Counted from the stretch's first letter, positions 1 to 7,302 are shown. The stretch is DNA of 7,422 nucleotides from Candidatus Hodarchaeota archaeon (GCA_016839955.1 JAEOTI010000250.1:1-7422), one strand, 5' to 3'. The notes: a model not told the origin generated them from the letters alone. Numbers and translations are program-made.

Positions 1-2745
1 GAAAATTTAATTAAATTATATTCCGAGAATCTTCAAGAATTCTTTGGAGACGACTATGAAGCAGCTTTAAAGAAATATGCTGATGCGGTCTCTGTACTTA
101 TTATTACCCCAAAAGAACCTGCTGGCGTCCAAGTTTCTATGATTCCAGATTTTGACAGACCAAATGATTATAAGACAATGAAAAAGGAAGATCCGGACGC
201 AATAAACAATCTCCTTGATATGAAGATCCAATTATTGATGCAACGGTGTGGGTACGGATCAATCTCAGGCACAGACAGTAAAGTTGTTTATCTCTCAAAC
301 ATAATTCAACACACATGGGATACTGCTAAAACCAACAGATTACCCATGGAAAAGCTAATTTCCACCCTGTTAACTCCTCCTGTAAGTAAAATCGGTGTTA
401 TTGAAGTAGATAAATTCATATCTCAAAAAATAAGAGAAGATTTAGCAAACCGCCTTAATGCATTAATGGTAAAAGAAGTAGGCGGAATCAGATTAGATAT
501 TAATTGGATAATAGATTTTGCAAGCCAAGAAGGTAAAACACCGTTAATCATCTTTGATATTCGGAGAATTACTCAGGATAAAGAAAAGAGTCTTTTCGTA
601 GCAGAGGTGCTAGGAGCAATCCAGCGCTATGTTTGGGACAAAGGAGGTACAAGTAGACTACGAACCATTCTATATTTTGACGAATTATATGGTTTTCTTC
701 CACCAACTTCAAAACCACCTTCTAAAACAGCTCTTATGATCTTACTCAAACAAGCACGAGCTTTTGGTCTTGGTTGCTTATTTGCAACTCAAAATCCAGG
801 GGATCTGGATTATCGAGCGGTTGGTCAAGTGTCCACATGGTTTTTAGGCAAATTAACTTCAGATCGAGATATCCAGAAAGTTGAAAAGTCATTAAAATCG
901 ATTTTTGAGGCTGAAGGTCGAAGTCTTGAAGAATTCAAGAAATTAATGTCAAAAGTAAGAGCACTAAAACCAGGTAATTTTGTTTTCTATAACCCTAGTC
1001 GTGGGATTTTTGACCTTAAGACGAGATGGTTGCTTTCTTATCATCGTGGACCTTTGATGCCTGAAGAAATCCGAGAAATAACCCTTCGCCCAGAAGAGGA
1101 AGAACAAGAAGACGAGACAGCTGTGCCGACCGAAGAAGAAATTGAGGCAGCATTTATCCCGGGAGATCTTGTTTTAAAAGGAAAGAAACGTAGTTACGCC
1201 TTAGAGGAACGTTTTGTTCGTAGTAAGATTGATATTGAACCTGAACATTTAACAGCACGAATTAAGGAAAGATTAAGTTTATTTGATGAAACAATTCAAC
1301 TAGAGTTCTCAGACGTGCAAAGCTATTATGCACCAGTATTGGCTGTAGCAGTTGGAATCTCAAAAAAAGACAAATTTAATTTTCGAGGGAAACCGGTTCC
1401 TATTGCATTAGATGATGCTGCCCATAGAGCTTATGGTTTAACTCAGGAATTAGATTGGAATTCGATTGTTTTTGAAGGTATTCACCCACCTTCCCTTTCT
1501 CCTGACATACTACAAATTACTGCTGAAGATAACATCACCCAATATGCTGATGTTCCAAAAGAAGAGGTTAAAAGGGTTTTAGATTCCATTGATTGGTATT
1601 TCACTCAACTTCCACTCCCAGAAGCGAGAGAAAAATTCAACGAAACCTTATCAGAGCTCGAAAAGACTGAAGTGGAACGAGTTACGGGAGATCTTGACAA
1701 AAAAATTACCAAATTAGAAAAAACCGTTACAGGGCTTAGAGAAAAAATAACAGGAACGGATACAAAAATCAAAGAGACTAATCAAAAGCTGTCTGATCTG
1801 CAAAAATCCTTAAAAGAACGTCAAAAAGCAGGAAAAGCGACAAAACAGATTGAAACATCAATTGAATCAGCTGAAAATAAGTTATCAGGTTATAACGACA
1901 AGAGTAAAGATTTTGATACTCAAATTAAAGAAAACCTTTCAGAAATCGAATCGTCGCAAAAACAAAAGGAGGAGAAATTAACCGATTTCCGAAAAGAACT
2001 CCAAGAATTACGAAGAGCAGGTCCTCCTGCTTCATTCCACCGATTAGCTAAGAAGGAAATTAAGATAGACGAAAAAGCAATCTATTGGGTTCCTAAAGGA
2101 TTAGTAAATGTTAATATCATTAAACCTGATACTGATGTTCAACCTCGAAACATTCAGATGGACTTTAACCTTGTTAATGCTAATAGCGTAGTCGATTGTG
2201 ATGTGTGCGGTTCTGAAGTTTTAGAAAAAGATCCTCACTTTCCTGAAATCGCTCCGCCAATATTTGTTTGTAATGTCTGTCTAAAACTACTTTGTAAAGA
2301 GCATGCAAAAGGTTGTGTCTCTTGCGGTAAAATGGCTTGTGTAGACCATATTTCTTCCTGTAAAATCTGTGATAAGGCAATTTGTGCGGATTGCTCTCAA
2401 CTTTGTGCTACTTGTGGAGCAGAAGTTTGTCCAGAACACTCTCAACTTTGTGCTAAATGCGATCATGTCTATTGTAGTGAAGAAACGCTTGAGATGTGTA
2501 GCATCTGTAGTCGAAACATTTGTCTAGAATGTGGTATTCTTGAGTGTAACGCGGAAGATTGCGAGCAACAAGGTTGTGAAGAACATTTTGTTAATTGTAA
2601 GAGTTGCGGAGAAGCTTTTTGCTCTGATGGAGATCATCTTCAAGAATGTCGTGGTTGCAAAGAGAATGTATGTCTCCAATGTGGGAAAGTAACCGTAGTA
2701 TTATCAGGTAAAAAGCAAATTGTCAAATGTAAAAGTTGTTCGTAG
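1..2745 (+). CDS. HerA/FtsK-superfamily ATPase with coiled coil and C-terminal zinc-knuckle array (5' end outside window)
   Basis: The frame is open from base 1 to the TAG at 2743-2745, giving 914 visible residues (numbered from base 1). The Met at 139 is probably internal, because family-like sequence (TPKEPAGVQVS) precedes it. The Walker A motif must lie upstream. Walker B is visible as RTILYFDELYG (D227, E228), followed by PPSKTALMILLKQARAFGLG and the polar strand ATQNPGDLDY (residues 262-271). From recall of the family, this matches a group of bacterial and archaeal HerA-like (COG0433/DUF87) proteins, which form hexameric ATP-driven motors acting on DNA or possibly protein. After the motor come an acidic linker (about 362-387), a conserved-looking middle domain, a charged coiled coil (about 540-675) and a Cys-rich region (733-914). 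The zinc array looks like an addition to the family's usual plan. It heads the visible operon. The superfamily call is firm; the substrate is unknown. Confidence 0.9.
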   Translation, partial: ENLIKLYSENLQEFFGDDYEAALKKYADAVSVLIITPKEPAGVQVSMIPDFDRPNDYKTMKKEDPDAINNLLDMKIQLLMQRCGYGSISGTDSKVVYLSNIIQHTWDTAKTNRLPMEKLISTLLTPPVSKIGVIEVDKFISQKIREDLANRLNALMVKEVGGIRLDINWIIDFASQEGKTPLIIFDIRRITQDKEKSLFVAEVLGAIQRYVWDKGGTSRLRTILYFDELYGFLPPTSKPPSKTALMILLKQARAFGLGCLFATQNPGDLDYRAVGQVSTWFLGKLTSDRDIQKVEKSLKSIFEAEGRSLEEFKKLMSKVRALKPGNFVFYNPSRGIFDLKTRWLLSYHRGPLMPEEIREITLRPEEEEQEDETAVPTEEEIEAAFIPGDLVLKGKKRSYALEERFVRSKIDIEPEHLTARIKERLSLFDETIQLEFSDVQSYYAPVLAVAVGISKKDKFNFRGKPVPIALDDAAHRAYGLTQELDWNSIVFEGIHPPSLSPDILQITAEDNITQYADVPKEEVKRVLDSIDWYFTQLPLPEAREKFNETLSELEKTEVERVTGDLDKKITKLEKTVTGLREKITGTDTKIKETNQKLSDLQKSLKERQKAGKATKQIETSIESAENKLSGYNDKSKDFDTQIKENLSEIESSQKQKEEKLTDFRKELQELRRAGPPASFHRLAKKEIKIDEKAIYWVPKGLVNVNIIKPDTDVQPRNIQMDFNLVNANSVVDCDVCGSEVLEKDPHFPEIAPPIFVCNVCLKLLCKEHAKGCVSCGKMACVDHISSCKICDKAICADCSQLCATCGAEVCPEHSQLCAKCDHVYCSEETLEMCSICSRNICLECGILECNAEDCEQQGCEEHFVNCKSCGEAFCSDGDHLQECRGCKENVCLQCGKVTVVLSGKKQIVKCKSCS
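2269..2688 (+). other. Tandem zinc-knuckle repeat array inside the HerA-like protein (about 9 units)
   Basis: Residues 757-896 (numbered from base 1) form nine consecutive units of 15 to 17 residues. The pattern is C-x2-C-x4-C-x2-[H/C] plus a three- to five-residue spacer. The first four units are exactly 15 residues long, for example CNVCLKLLCKEHAKG and CVSCGKMACVDHISS. Later units drift: the fifth has Glu where His or Cys is expected, and the seventh and eighth have altered spacing. The array is flanked by CxxC pairs (CDVC before it; CKSC after it), which could complete ribbon-like sites. I count 34 cysteines from base 2197 to the stop. The spacing suggests structural zinc sites, perhaps interleaved. 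It does not match a canonical RING, B-box or C2H2 finger. The likely role is binding nucleic acid or protein. Confidence 0.8.
2394..2455 (+). repeat. 17-base direct repeat with 45-base period within the zinc-knuckle coding region
   Basis: The sequence CTCTCAACTTTGTGCTA occurs at 2394-2410 and again, identical, at 2439-2455. The offset is exactly 45 bases, one 15-residue protein repeat. It encodes the SQLCA junction between successive knuckle units. This suggests that the array grew by in-frame duplication and that these two units are the most recent copies. Confidence 0.75.
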
Positions 2746-2759
2746 GAATCCAGTAATGT

Positions 2760-2763
2760 GGTG
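2760..2763 (+). promoter_or_regulatory. Possible weak ribosome binding site for the amidohydrolase gene
   Basis: GGTG lies 5 bases ahead of the GTG at 2769 and can pair with the CACC part of an archaeal 16S rRNA tail. The frame has a stop at 2754-2756, and 2769 is the only usual start codon before the conserved HxH motif, so the start is well fixed even though this site is weak. Confidence 0.4.
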
Positions 2764-2768
2764 TTCTT

Positions 2769-4136
2769 GTGCTAGAAGTCCAATATCAAGGTACTGAAGA
2801 ACTTATTCCATTTGTAGACTTACATACACACCTTGGTAAAGAGCGAGTTTTAGATCCCACTGGACGAGAGGCTTTTCGATCTACAACGTTACGAGATATT
2901 ATAGATTTCTATGAGAAGGTTGGTCATACACTCCAACAACGTTTAAAAGAAGATCAAATTTATAAATTTAAAATGAATTCACCAGGAAAACCTATAAGTC
3001 CTTTAATGAAAAATTTACTTGAAAACACTAACGAGAAACGTGTTTTCGGATGGATTGCCGATCACATTGCTGTATTTCCTTTTAATGATGTAATTGCGGA
3101 AAGAACAAATCCAAAATTTCAAATGTCTAATGATAGAGTATTTATACGATCCAGAGACCCCCAATTTGGGCGGATTATTCCATTCTGTAGAGTAGATCCT
3201 TTTGATGGTAATAAAGCCCTTGAAGAAGTGAAAAGATGTGTATCATTAGGAGCACGAGGACTTAAGCTACACCCTTTATCTCAAAATTTTGTTGACAAAA
3301 TTGTTTCAGAAGATGTAATTAACGTCCTTGAATTTGCAGGATCTATAGGATTACCTGTAATTTTTGATGTCGCGAATGAGGGTGTAGGAGCAGATATTGG
3401 AAAGGTGGTCGAAGCAGCGAAATCAAAAATTGGGTCCGATTCGAAATTAAAAGTAATCTTAGGTCATTTTGGATTTGATTACTCATCACAAGTATTGCAT
3501 GACCTTCTCAAGAGACCTGAAATGTTTACAGAACTATCAGGATGTCGTGGAAAGGATGTATCACTTTTCTTTGAAAAATTAGTTGAATTTAATGGTTTAT
3601 CAGGTTTAGAAAAAGTCGCTTTTGGGAGTGACTATAATTACTTTGGAGTCACTCAGTGTATAGATTTTACTTCATACATCTTATCAAATGCGTTCTCAGA
3701 ACTTGTAGGAGAAGAAAACTGTTTACAATCTGTGAAAAAAGTATTAGGATTGAATGCATTATCCCTATTTGAGTTTGTTGCGACTCCATCGTTATCAGAA
3801 CAAAAAAATACTGGATTAAAACAAATATCTACAATAAATCTTTCCAATCAAATCCAAAAAGTCTTAAAAAACAGAAAAATATCAATTAGACCACAACTCT
3901 TAGCTTTTAATACAGATATCACGATTTGGACCGTTCAAAAAGAGAATCAATGGTCTTTCTGTTTTCTTTCACGAAATATCCAAGATAAAACATTAATATT
4001 TATCCCTGAAGAATTCCCAGATCCTAAAAGTTTCGAAACAATGATTAAACCTCTAAAAACAATTAAAATAAACAAAAAACTCAAAAAATTCGACCTTCCC
4101 AAAGCAATAAAATCATATGAGGGCGATGTAGCGTGA
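2769..4136 (+). CDS. Metal-dependent amidohydrolase (amidohydrolase-2/COG2159-like TIM barrel) with C-terminal extension
   Basis: This 455-residue protein starts at GTG 2769, 23 bases after the ATPase gene. Barrel landmarks appear in order: strand-1 metal motif DLHTHLG (H19, H21); GARGLKLHP (K166, H168); PVIFD (D200); strand-6 LGHFG (H233); and strand-8 FGSDYNY (D288). Together these indicate a hydrolytic or decarboxylating metal enzyme of the amidohydrolase superfamily, probably with one or two divalent metals, acting in the cytoplasm (no signal peptide). The usual PVxxH His after GxKLHP appears to be Asp200, which may alter metal binding or chemistry. Residues about 22-130 form a long insertion between strand 1 and the barrel core. 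The barrel ends near GLNALSLFEF (about 326-335), and the remaining 115 or so residues are an extension I do not recognise. Its stop overlaps the next start, so it is probably co-translated with the ligase. The family call is firm; the substrate is unknown. Confidence 0.88.
   Translation: MLEVQYQGTEELIPFVDLHTHLGKERVLDPTGREAFRSTTLRDIIDFYEKVGHTLQQRLKEDQIYKFKMNSPGKPISPLMKNLLENTNEKRVFGWIADHIAVFPFNDVIAERTNPKFQMSNDRVFIRSRDPQFGRIIPFCRVDPFDGNKALEEVKRCVSLGARGLKLHPLSQNFVDKIVSEDVINVLEFAGSIGLPVIFDVANEGVGADIGKVVEAAKSKIGSDSKLKVILGHFGFDYSSQVLHDLLKRPEMFTELSGCRGKDVSLFFEKLVEFNGLSGLEKVAFGSDYNYFGVTQCIDFTSYILSNAFSELVGEENCLQSVKKVLGLNALSLFEFVATPSLSEQKNTGLKQISTINLSNQIQKVLKNRKISIRPQLLAFNTDITIWTVQKENQWSFCFLSRNIQDKTLIFIPEEFPDPKSFETMIKPLKTIKINKKLKKFDLPKAIKSYEGDVA
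4119..4123 (+). promoter_or_regulatory. Ribosome binding site for the ligase gene
   Basis: GAGGG sits 9 bases before the GTG at 4133, inside the end of the amidohydrolase gene. Start and stop overlap as GTGA (4133-4136), a classic arrangement for translational coupling. The GLEVEN motif begins at residue 11 of the resulting protein, which supports this start. Confidence 0.6.
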
Positions 4137-6967
4137 TCTGGCATAAACTTCCTTTTTCACATGGACTAGAGGTCGAAAACCATCTCGTGAATGAAATTGG
4201 TGAAGTGGTTACTGGAGATTTCCTAGTAGAGACTTGGAAAAATCTCTTCACAGAAGCTTTTGATCTCTTAAAAAAGGAAATAGAATCAGCTCCAGAAATT
4301 ATTAAGAAAAAAATCATAAAAATCGAAACAGAACATGATGTAAACAGACAGGATAAAAGCCTGTCCTATCATGCTGTGACTTATCGACTTGGGAAGGAGA
4401 AAATTAAGGTTTATATGTTTGGACCCGATCCTAATATTTCTCAAATAACTTGGTTATTGGAACTTGTTACTCCTCCTTGCGAATATATCGAAGAACTCGA
4501 TTGGTGGATTACAACATTATATAAAATTTGTCAGCTACCAGAGGGGATTTTTATTCTTCCTCTTGGAATGTCACCCGCTGAAACAGGTTTTAGAAGTGGT
4601 TTATCAGCTGGCGAACACCATCATATAGGGATTCCAAAAGATCTTGTTATTCAGGTGTATAATTGTTTTCGAGCTTTTGTTCCACATTTGATTTGTATAA
4701 CAGCTAATTCCACACTCTTAAATTTCTCTCCAACAGGTAATGTTCGAATTTCAGCCACTAAAGATGGTTATAAACGAGTTGTGGCAAATAATTGTGTCCG
4801 ATCATTAAGACTTCAATTTAATACTACTCAAATGGGACCAAACTCTACTTTATACCTCCCCTATTTAGCAGATAAAAGCACCAGAGAAAATTTTAGTGAT
4901 TACGTCAAAAAACCGATCCCTGATGACAAATATGTGGATATTTTTCCCTTCACAGATTATGGTACCATTGAGTTACGATTCTTTGATGCCTTATTTGCTA
5001 ACTCAATTCGTTTAGCTCTCGTTGCTATCCTTCAGTGTTTAGCATTGAAAACTCAGAGACTCGTTACGGATGAAAAAACGACGATTCCTGATGTTGAATC
5101 TAAAACTCTTTTTGAAAACCGACGGAAAGCTATCGAATTAGGTTTTCTTGGGCGTTTTCAAGTTTCCGAGAAAGTAACTCCTAATCCGAGTGATCCTTTC
5201 TGGAGATGTTATCTATGGGATCCAGAAAGCGGTCAGACACATACAAAACTCTTTCAAGCTTGCCGGTCAATGTTATTTTTTATTAAAGAAGAATTACTTG
5301 AGCTGAAATTACTCCCAATTGTCAATAGGGTTCTTGCTTTCCTATGGGGAACAGAAGAACCAGATAAACGAGCCGCCCCCTTTTCATTAACCGATTTAAT
5401 CCTTGAAAACGCTTCTAAAAGAAGTGTAAGCAAATCAGATTTAATCAAATCATTTCATTTTCCAGGATCATCTTACTTAGTAAAAGGAACCAAATTATCC
5501 CCTGCAGCAAAGGAATTTCTATTAGCTGAGCCTGCTGAACCAGTTTTAGTAACATTACCTCCAAAGAAACGATTAACACAAATAACCCCTACTCCAATAC
5601 CTACAAAGACTAAAAAGAAAAAAATAAGAAAAACAAAACCGAAAAAAGAAGAAGTAAAAACTAAGAAATCTAAAAAAGAACCAATTCCTAAAAAAATTCC
5701 AAAAAAGGTGAAAAAAGAAGTTAAAAAAGAATCAAGAGACCCTATACCTAAAAAACCAGCAAAGAAGAAAGTAAAACCCCCAAAGGTGTCAATTTCAAAG
5801 GAAGAAGAACCTATAAAGGCTATCCCTATACCTGACGTCTCAACGAGTCATCAAGATACTCGAGATGCTAGAATTGCTGAAGCAATGACAAAACGGAAAG
5901 TAAAACCATCCAAGAAGATAACATCACTACCTGTTGAAGAAAAAAAGGTTGACATTAAGAGTCAAATCATGTTTATGGAACCTAAACCAAAGAAAGTAAA
6001 TATTAATTTTCCAAAAGAAAAATTCTCTGGAAAACAGTTCTGGATTCCCACAGTAGAGTGGAATCCAAAAGATGTGAATGTGATTGAGCAAGGTACATTC
6101 GAGATCAAAACAAAGATCAAGTCTGATGAGAGAGTAGAGAATTTTGTAGGAAAATGGGAAACCATTCAACCAACCTCTGAGAATCCAACAATTACTTTAC
6201 CGATCCTAATAGACATGGATAAATTAGTTGAAAAGGACTCGAAGTTAAAAATTAAGCTAGAAGCCACATATGAAGGACAAATTATTTTCCAAGAGGAAAT
6301 GAGTCATAAATTTAAGGTTCAAGAACCGTTTACACGGATTGCAAAAGTTGCCTACGAAAAGCTCCATGGGTTTACTAAAGTATCCTACTTTTTAGAAAGT
6401 GATGGAAAAGCAAAACCCCAATTAAACACAATTCTAGTGACACCTTACCTTCAACAGACATTGATTGATGAAACAATTGAATTTAAAGAAAAACAAAGTG
6501 TTAAACTAGATCGGAATATTTATATCCCCCCAAAAGTACTCATAGGACCGTATTGGTTAATAACAAAGCTTATTGGAAAGAAAGAGGGCCAAGACACAAA
6601 TTATAGACGAGTAGTTCCTCCCGTAATGAAAATCCTTGAGTTCAATGTCGATTTAACTCCTCAAGGTGGTAAAAAGAATCCTTACTCTAAACTTGATCTA
6701 CAAGTTATTATGAAAGCACAAACAAGTTTGGTTGAACCTCAATTTAGATTAATTCGAGTAGACCCTACAAAAGGTCCGGAAGTCCTTGAACAGTTAAGAT
6801 TAAAAGAAATTCTCAAGGCAGGAGACAAAATAACTCTTAGTAAGAAAAAGTGGAAACCACCAAAGGGACTATTGAAAATTGACTTAATCCTTGAAGTTGA
6901 AGATCACCTTGGATTAATTCCAGCTATTCTTCTGGAGAGTAGAAAATCGGTTAATATTCCACAGTAA
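4133..6967 (+). CDS. GCS2-type carboxylate-amine ligase fused to a lysine-rich linker and beta-rich C-terminal region
   Basis: This 944-residue protein starts at GTG 4133 and overlaps the amidohydrolase gene by 4 bases. Residues about 6-330 show the glutamate-cysteine ligase type 2 signature: GLEVEN (E13, E15), LLELVTPP (E110), AGEHHHIGIP (E161, H162-H164), PHLICITANST, and GTIELRFFD (E280, R282). These correspond to the metal, ATP and substrate face of enzymes that join a carboxylate to an amine through an acyl phosphate. An all-helical-looking continuation runs to about residue 470. Next come a lysine- and proline-rich linker (about 476-609) and a beta-rich region (about 620-944). Stand-alone family members are, from recall, roughly 370-450 residues, so this is about twice the usual length. 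No signal peptide or membrane segment is visible. Glutathione-type synthesis is possible, but the fusion and neighbours favour a macromolecular or specialised substrate. The domain call is firm; the substrate is unknown. Confidence 0.87.
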   Translation: MIWHKLPFSHGLEVENHLVNEIGEVVTGDFLVETWKNLFTEAFDLLKKEIESAPEIIKKKIIKIETEHDVNRQDKSLSYHAVTYRLGKEKIKVYMFGPDPNISQITWLLELVTPPCEYIEELDWWITTLYKICQLPEGIFILPLGMSPAETGFRSGLSAGEHHHIGIPKDLVIQVYNCFRAFVPHLICITANSTLLNFSPTGNVRISATKDGYKRVVANNCVRSLRLQFNTTQMGPNSTLYLPYLADKSTRENFSDYVKKPIPDDKYVDIFPFTDYGTIELRFFDALFANSIRLALVAILQCLALKTQRLVTDEKTTIPDVESKTLFENRRKAIELGFLGRFQVSEKVTPNPSDPFWRCYLWDPESGQTHTKLFQACRSMLFFIKEELLELKLLPIVNRVLAFLWGTEEPDKRAAPFSLTDLILENASKRSVSKSDLIKSFHFPGSSYLVKGTKLSPAAKEFLLAEPAEPVLVTLPPKKRLTQITPTPIPTKTKKKKIRKTKPKKEEVKTKKSKKEPIPKKIPKKVKKEVKKESRDPIPKKPAKKKVKPPKVSISKEEEPIKAIPIPDVSTSHQDTRDARIAEAMTKRKVKPSKKITSLPVEEKKVDIKSQIMFMEPKPKKVNINFPKEKFSGKQFWIPTVEWNPKDVNVIEQGTFEIKTKIKSDERVENFVGKWETIQPTSENPTITLPILIDMDKLVEKDSKLKIKLEATYEGQIIFQEEMSHKFKVQEPFTRIAKVAYEKLHGFTKVSYFLESDGKAKPQLNTILVTPYLQQTLIDETIEFKEKQSVKLDRNIYIPPKVLIGPYWLITKLIGKKEGQDTNYRRVVPPVMKILEFNVDLTPQGGKKNPYSKLDLQVIMKAQTSLVEPQFRLIRVDPTKGPEVLEQLRLKEILKAGDKITLSKKKWKPPKGLLKIDLILEVEDHLGLIPAILLESRKSVNIPQ
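5558..5959 (+). other. Lysine-rich, low-complexity linker of the ligase protein
   Basis: Residues about 476-609 of the ligase protein are dominated by Lys, with Pro, Thr, Glu and Ile, in patterns such as KKIPKKVKKEVKK. A motif of the form acidic-PIPKK recurs (residues 516-521 and 536-541). The DNA is correspondingly A-rich on the plus strand. The segment is probably disordered and strongly basic, like the tails of histone H1 or other nucleic-acid-binding proteins. It separates the catalytic domain from the beta-rich part. Confidence 0.8.
5990..6964 (+). other. Beta-rich C-terminal region of the ligase protein, possibly repeated sandwich domains
   Basis: Residues about 620-944 alternate hydrophobic and polar residues in strand-like runs (for example GTFEIKTKIKSD, KLKIKLEATYEGQ and GLLKIDLILEVED) with turns rich in Pro, Gly and Lys. 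I read roughly three units of about 100 residues, which could be immunoglobulin-like or similar beta sandwiches. No catalytic motif is evident. A binding or scaffold role is inferred from this appearance only. Confidence 0.45.
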
Positions 6968-6988
6968 ACTGACCTAACTTCAAACTAC

Positions 6989-7273
6989 TTAATCCTTTTT
7001 AGTAATGGCCCATAATAATGATTTTTTCCCTTTAGAGATAGTTTTTTGTATTAATTTGGCATCTTCTAAGGCCAATAAGACTGCCATAACCCGAGCTTTT
7101 GCTTTATCTGAACAGTCTCCATCAGCTACAGGAACGTTCTCCAGTAACTCTGCAGTGGTGGTAGGTCCCTGCTCTTTAAGAGTAAGAAGAATATACTCTC
7201 TTATTTTCTGGTGTTGTTTCACTTTTATCCCGGATTTGGAGTCTTCAAGTTTTAATAAAATACGTATAAACAT
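6989..7273 (-). CDS. Small winged-helix-turn-helix protein, putative transcription regulator
   Basis: This 94-residue minus-strand protein starts at the ATG at 7273-7271 and stops at 6991-6989, convergent with the operon after a 21-base gap. Residues about 20-45 (HQKIREYILLTLKEQGPTTT, then AELLENV) look like the first helices of a winged helix. Residues about 58-78 (AKARVMAVLLALEDAKLIQK) resemble the recognition helix and following helix, and KGKKSLLWAITK (81-92) resembles the wing strands. It lacks a ligand-binding domain, so it is either a simple DNA-binding regulator or a protein-interaction winged helix. The basic N-terminus adds positive charge. A plus-strand reading frame covers the same DNA, but the protein-like composition and the TATA box favour the minus strand. 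Whether it regulates the neighbouring operon cannot be told; it has its own promoter. Confidence 0.75.
   Translation of the reverse strand: MFIRILLKLEDSKSGIKVKQHQKIREYILLTLKEQGPTTTAELLENVPVADGDCSDKAKARVMAVLLALEDAKLIQKTISKGKKSLLWAITKKD
6996..7047 (+). terminator. Possible T-rich transcription terminators for the plus-strand operon
   Basis: Runs of T occur at 6996-7000 (T5), 7022-7027 (T6) and 7042-7047 (T6), 29 to 80 bases after the ligase stop. Archaeal RNA polymerase often terminates at such T-rich stretches without a hairpin. They lie within the convergent winged-helix gene and also encode its lysines, so the assignment is tentative. Confidence 0.3.
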
Positions 7274-7294
7274 TTAATTGTTTAAGGATTATAC

Positions 7295-7302
7295 TTATTT
7301 AA
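7295..7302 (-). promoter_or_regulatory. Archaeal TATA box (with A-rich BRE-like element) for the winged-helix gene
   Basis: On the minus strand TTAAATAA lies just after an A-rich stretch (CTTAAAAA, 7303-7310) that could act as the TFB recognition element. The centre of the box is about 25 bases upstream of the ATG at 7273, the usual archaeal distance from TATA box to transcription start. No Shine-Dalgarno sequence is visible before the ATG. Together this suggests a leaderless transcript starting at or beside the start codon. Confidence 0.6.

Noticed and set aside
139..141. ATG at 139 as the true start of the ATPase gene
   Set aside because: The frame has no stop back to base 1, and the 46 residues before it look like family sequence (ITPKEPAGVQVS). 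Walker A is absent from the visible protein, so the gene must begin upstream of the window.
2180..2380. Minus-strand reading frame opposite the zinc-knuckle region
   Set aside because: It is short and its composition is explained as the complement of the periodic cysteine codons on the plus strand.
4081..4317. Minus-strand reading frame across the amidohydrolase-ligase junction
   Set aside because: It lies opposite two well-supported genes, including the conserved GLEVEN motif, and encodes nothing recognisable.
4133..5530. Annotation of the ligase as a standard glutathione-pathway gshA enzyme
   Set aside because: The domain is shared by carboxylate-amine ligases of varied or unknown substrate, no glutathione synthetase gene is nearby, and the large additions and neighbours argue against a plain metabolic role.
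5596..5790. A-rich stretch considered as a DNA repeat, origin or non-coding regulatory region
   Set aside because: The reading frame continues through it without a break and the A-richness is explained by lysine codons; there are no regularly spaced identical units.
7005..7277. Plus-strand reading frame of 90 residues opposite the winged-helix gene
   Set aside because: Its translation has no recognisable domain, while the minus-strand frame gives a coherent winged-helix pattern with a well-placed TATA box.
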